DNA of 64,000 bases from Neoarius graeffei (Eukaryota > Chordata > Actinopteri > Siluriformes > Ariidae): positions 92,986,686 to 93,050,685 of the forward strand of contig NC_083571.1 of NCBI RefSeq assembly GCF_027579695.1, given 5' to 3'. Below the pieces are notes generated by a model that saw only the letters and a list, made by a program, of their open reading frames with translations, ran no database searches and was not told where the DNA came from. Positions 62,815 to 64,000 of the stretch are shown here, one piece after another. A program made the position numbers and the translations under genes. Position 1 is the stretch's first letter. Every line of letters starts with the position of its first letter.

Positions 62815-63362
62815 AAAATTAGCAGTTATTCCACTCAGTCTCGTCGTACATGAGCTGATAGCTGACAAGGTGCATAGCACCAAGTCAGCTATAAGCCATG
62901 TATGGCGAGATTGAGTGGAATAACGGTTTTATTTTATCCACATTCACTGGATTTTGAGAAACAGAGCATTTTTTTAATATATTTTGCAAATTCGATAAAT
63001 AAAAACTTTACACAAAATGTCTGACAAAATCGTTTCCGCCTAGAATGTAAACAAACTGGTGAAATGAAAGTAGCAAGTTGTGAAAAAATGCGATAATAAT
63101 AATTCTTGAAAAAAAAAGATGCCTTTTTGCCATCAAATAGTTTCATTCCATATTTTGTTGCTTTTTTAAATTTTTTTTCCATTTTTTTATTTTTTGGGGT
63201 TTTGTTTTCAAGTAGAGTTTTTATTTCGTCCTCGGTTGGTTCAGCAACATGCTTCACCATTTTGTTTTTCTCTCCTCACAGTATATGAGCTGATTAGCCT
63301 TGTAGTAGAGTAGCCAACCAGAACGTGTGATTGCTCATATCCAGTGAATGTGGATAGAATAA
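62815..63362 (+). mobile_element. F2 hairpin-ended repeat, copy
   Basis: Hairpin arms GTTATTCCACTCAGTCTCG (62820) and GAGATTGAGTGGAATAAC (62909), ending CAGTGAATGTGGATAGAAT. Directly abuts F1 copy 3. Confidence 0.75.
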
Positions 63363-64000
63363 CACTGATTATCTCATTACAGTGGTACCTGTCAAGGGGT
63401 GGGATATATTAGGCAGCAAGAGAACAGTCAAGTTCTCGAAGCTGATGTGTTGGAAGCAGGAAAAATGGGCAAGTGTAAGGATCTGAGCGACTTTAACAAG
63501 GACCAGATCGTGATGGCCGACAGAAGAGCTACTGTAGCACAAACTTCTAAAAAAGTTAATGCTGATACTTTTCTGTTTCATTAACTTTTTCAGCAGTTTG
63601 TGGTACAGTAGCTCTCTGTGGGATTGGACCATATGGGCGAGCCTTCGTACCCCATGTGAATCAATGACCCTGTCGCCGGTTCACCGGTTGTCCTTCTGTG
63701 GACCACTTTCGGTAGGTACTAACCACTGCATACCAGGAACACCCCACAAGATGTGTCATTTTGGAGATGCTCGGACCCAGTCATCTCGCCATCATGAGCT
63801 GGTCCTTGTCAAAGTCACTCGGATCCTTACGCTTGCCCATTTTTCCTGCTTCCAACACATCAACTTCAAGAACTCACTGTTCTTTAGCTGCCTAGTGTAT
63901 CCCACCCCTTCACAGGCGCCATTGTTATGAGATAATCAATGTTCTTCATTTCACCTGTTACTGGTCATAATGTTATGGCTGATGTATCGGTGTATCCTAT

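Larger units (their letters stand above)
62073..63992. mobile_element. Foldback Tc1 derivative hosting F1 and F2
   Basis: Ends CACCGATAACATAACATTAA after TA at 62071-62072 and the complement (TTATGGCTGATGTATCGGTG) before TA at 63993-63994. Both arms are the 5' part of a Tc1 element: GTTGGAAGCAGGAAAAATGG at 63449 recurs inverted at 63841. The left arm is split after GAAGTAAAT by F1 (62121-62812) and F2 (62815-63362) placed end to end. Confidence 0.75.

Overview
The window is nuclear DNA from a teleost fish. The evidence is one split vertebrate gene, pinx1, embedded in fish-type transposable elements: a tRNA-derived SINE I recognise as Mermaid-type, Tc1-like transposons, Rex1, L2, L1-like and RTE-like LINEs, and hAT, Harbinger and TTAA-target DNA elements. 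The SINE at 37817-38478 and the abundance of Mermaid-type SINEs suggest an otophysan, perhaps a catfish; that is an inference from memory of repeat families, not a species call. I found no operons, CRISPR arrays, tRNA or rRNA genes, or intact viral genes.

The only host gene I can support is pinx1 (PIN2/TERF1-interacting telomerase inhibitor 1), plus strand. Six coding exons are visible: 22207-22225, 30096-30205, 40153-40245, 40349-40430, 45180-45269 and 56210-56292. All donors are GT, all acceptors AG, and the phases join into 159 uninterrupted codons. The last exon or exons lie beyond 64000. The promoter and first exon sit in a 335-bp-period tandem duplication (21591-22256); the upstream copy has lost the 21 bp that hold most of the first coding exon and its splice donor.

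Layout. 1-6704: SINEs, a hAT element and two adjacent TTAA-target elements, the second carrying a THAP-domain exon. 7539-16939: a nest about 9.4 kb long, in which a SINE is split by a Tc1 transposon, the Tc1 by a long-TIR element and by LINE sequence, and the L1 by a TTAA element followed by a Harbinger-like element. 16940-21480: SINEs, an RTE 3' end and a Tc1 MITE. 22207 onward is pinx1. Intron 1 holds an RTE split by a hAT and an L2 with an inverted 5' piece and two inserts. Intron 2 holds a hAT, Rex1, a perfect 44-bp hairpin and hairpin-ended repeats. Intron 4 holds a heavily nested TTAA element. Intron 5 holds Harbinger, TTAA, SINE, minisatellite and Tc1 elements. Intron 6 holds Tc1 copies and further hairpin-ended repeats.

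Many insertions can be checked from the sequence alone, because target-site duplications (TSDs) are still exact and removing an insert rejoins the host element's reading frame. No wholly new system is demonstrated. The points most worth following are the broken duplicate of the pinx1 first exon, the inverted repeats that bracket pinx1 exons 3-4, the two repeat families with long terminal hairpins, and a SINE head that appears with two unrelated tails.
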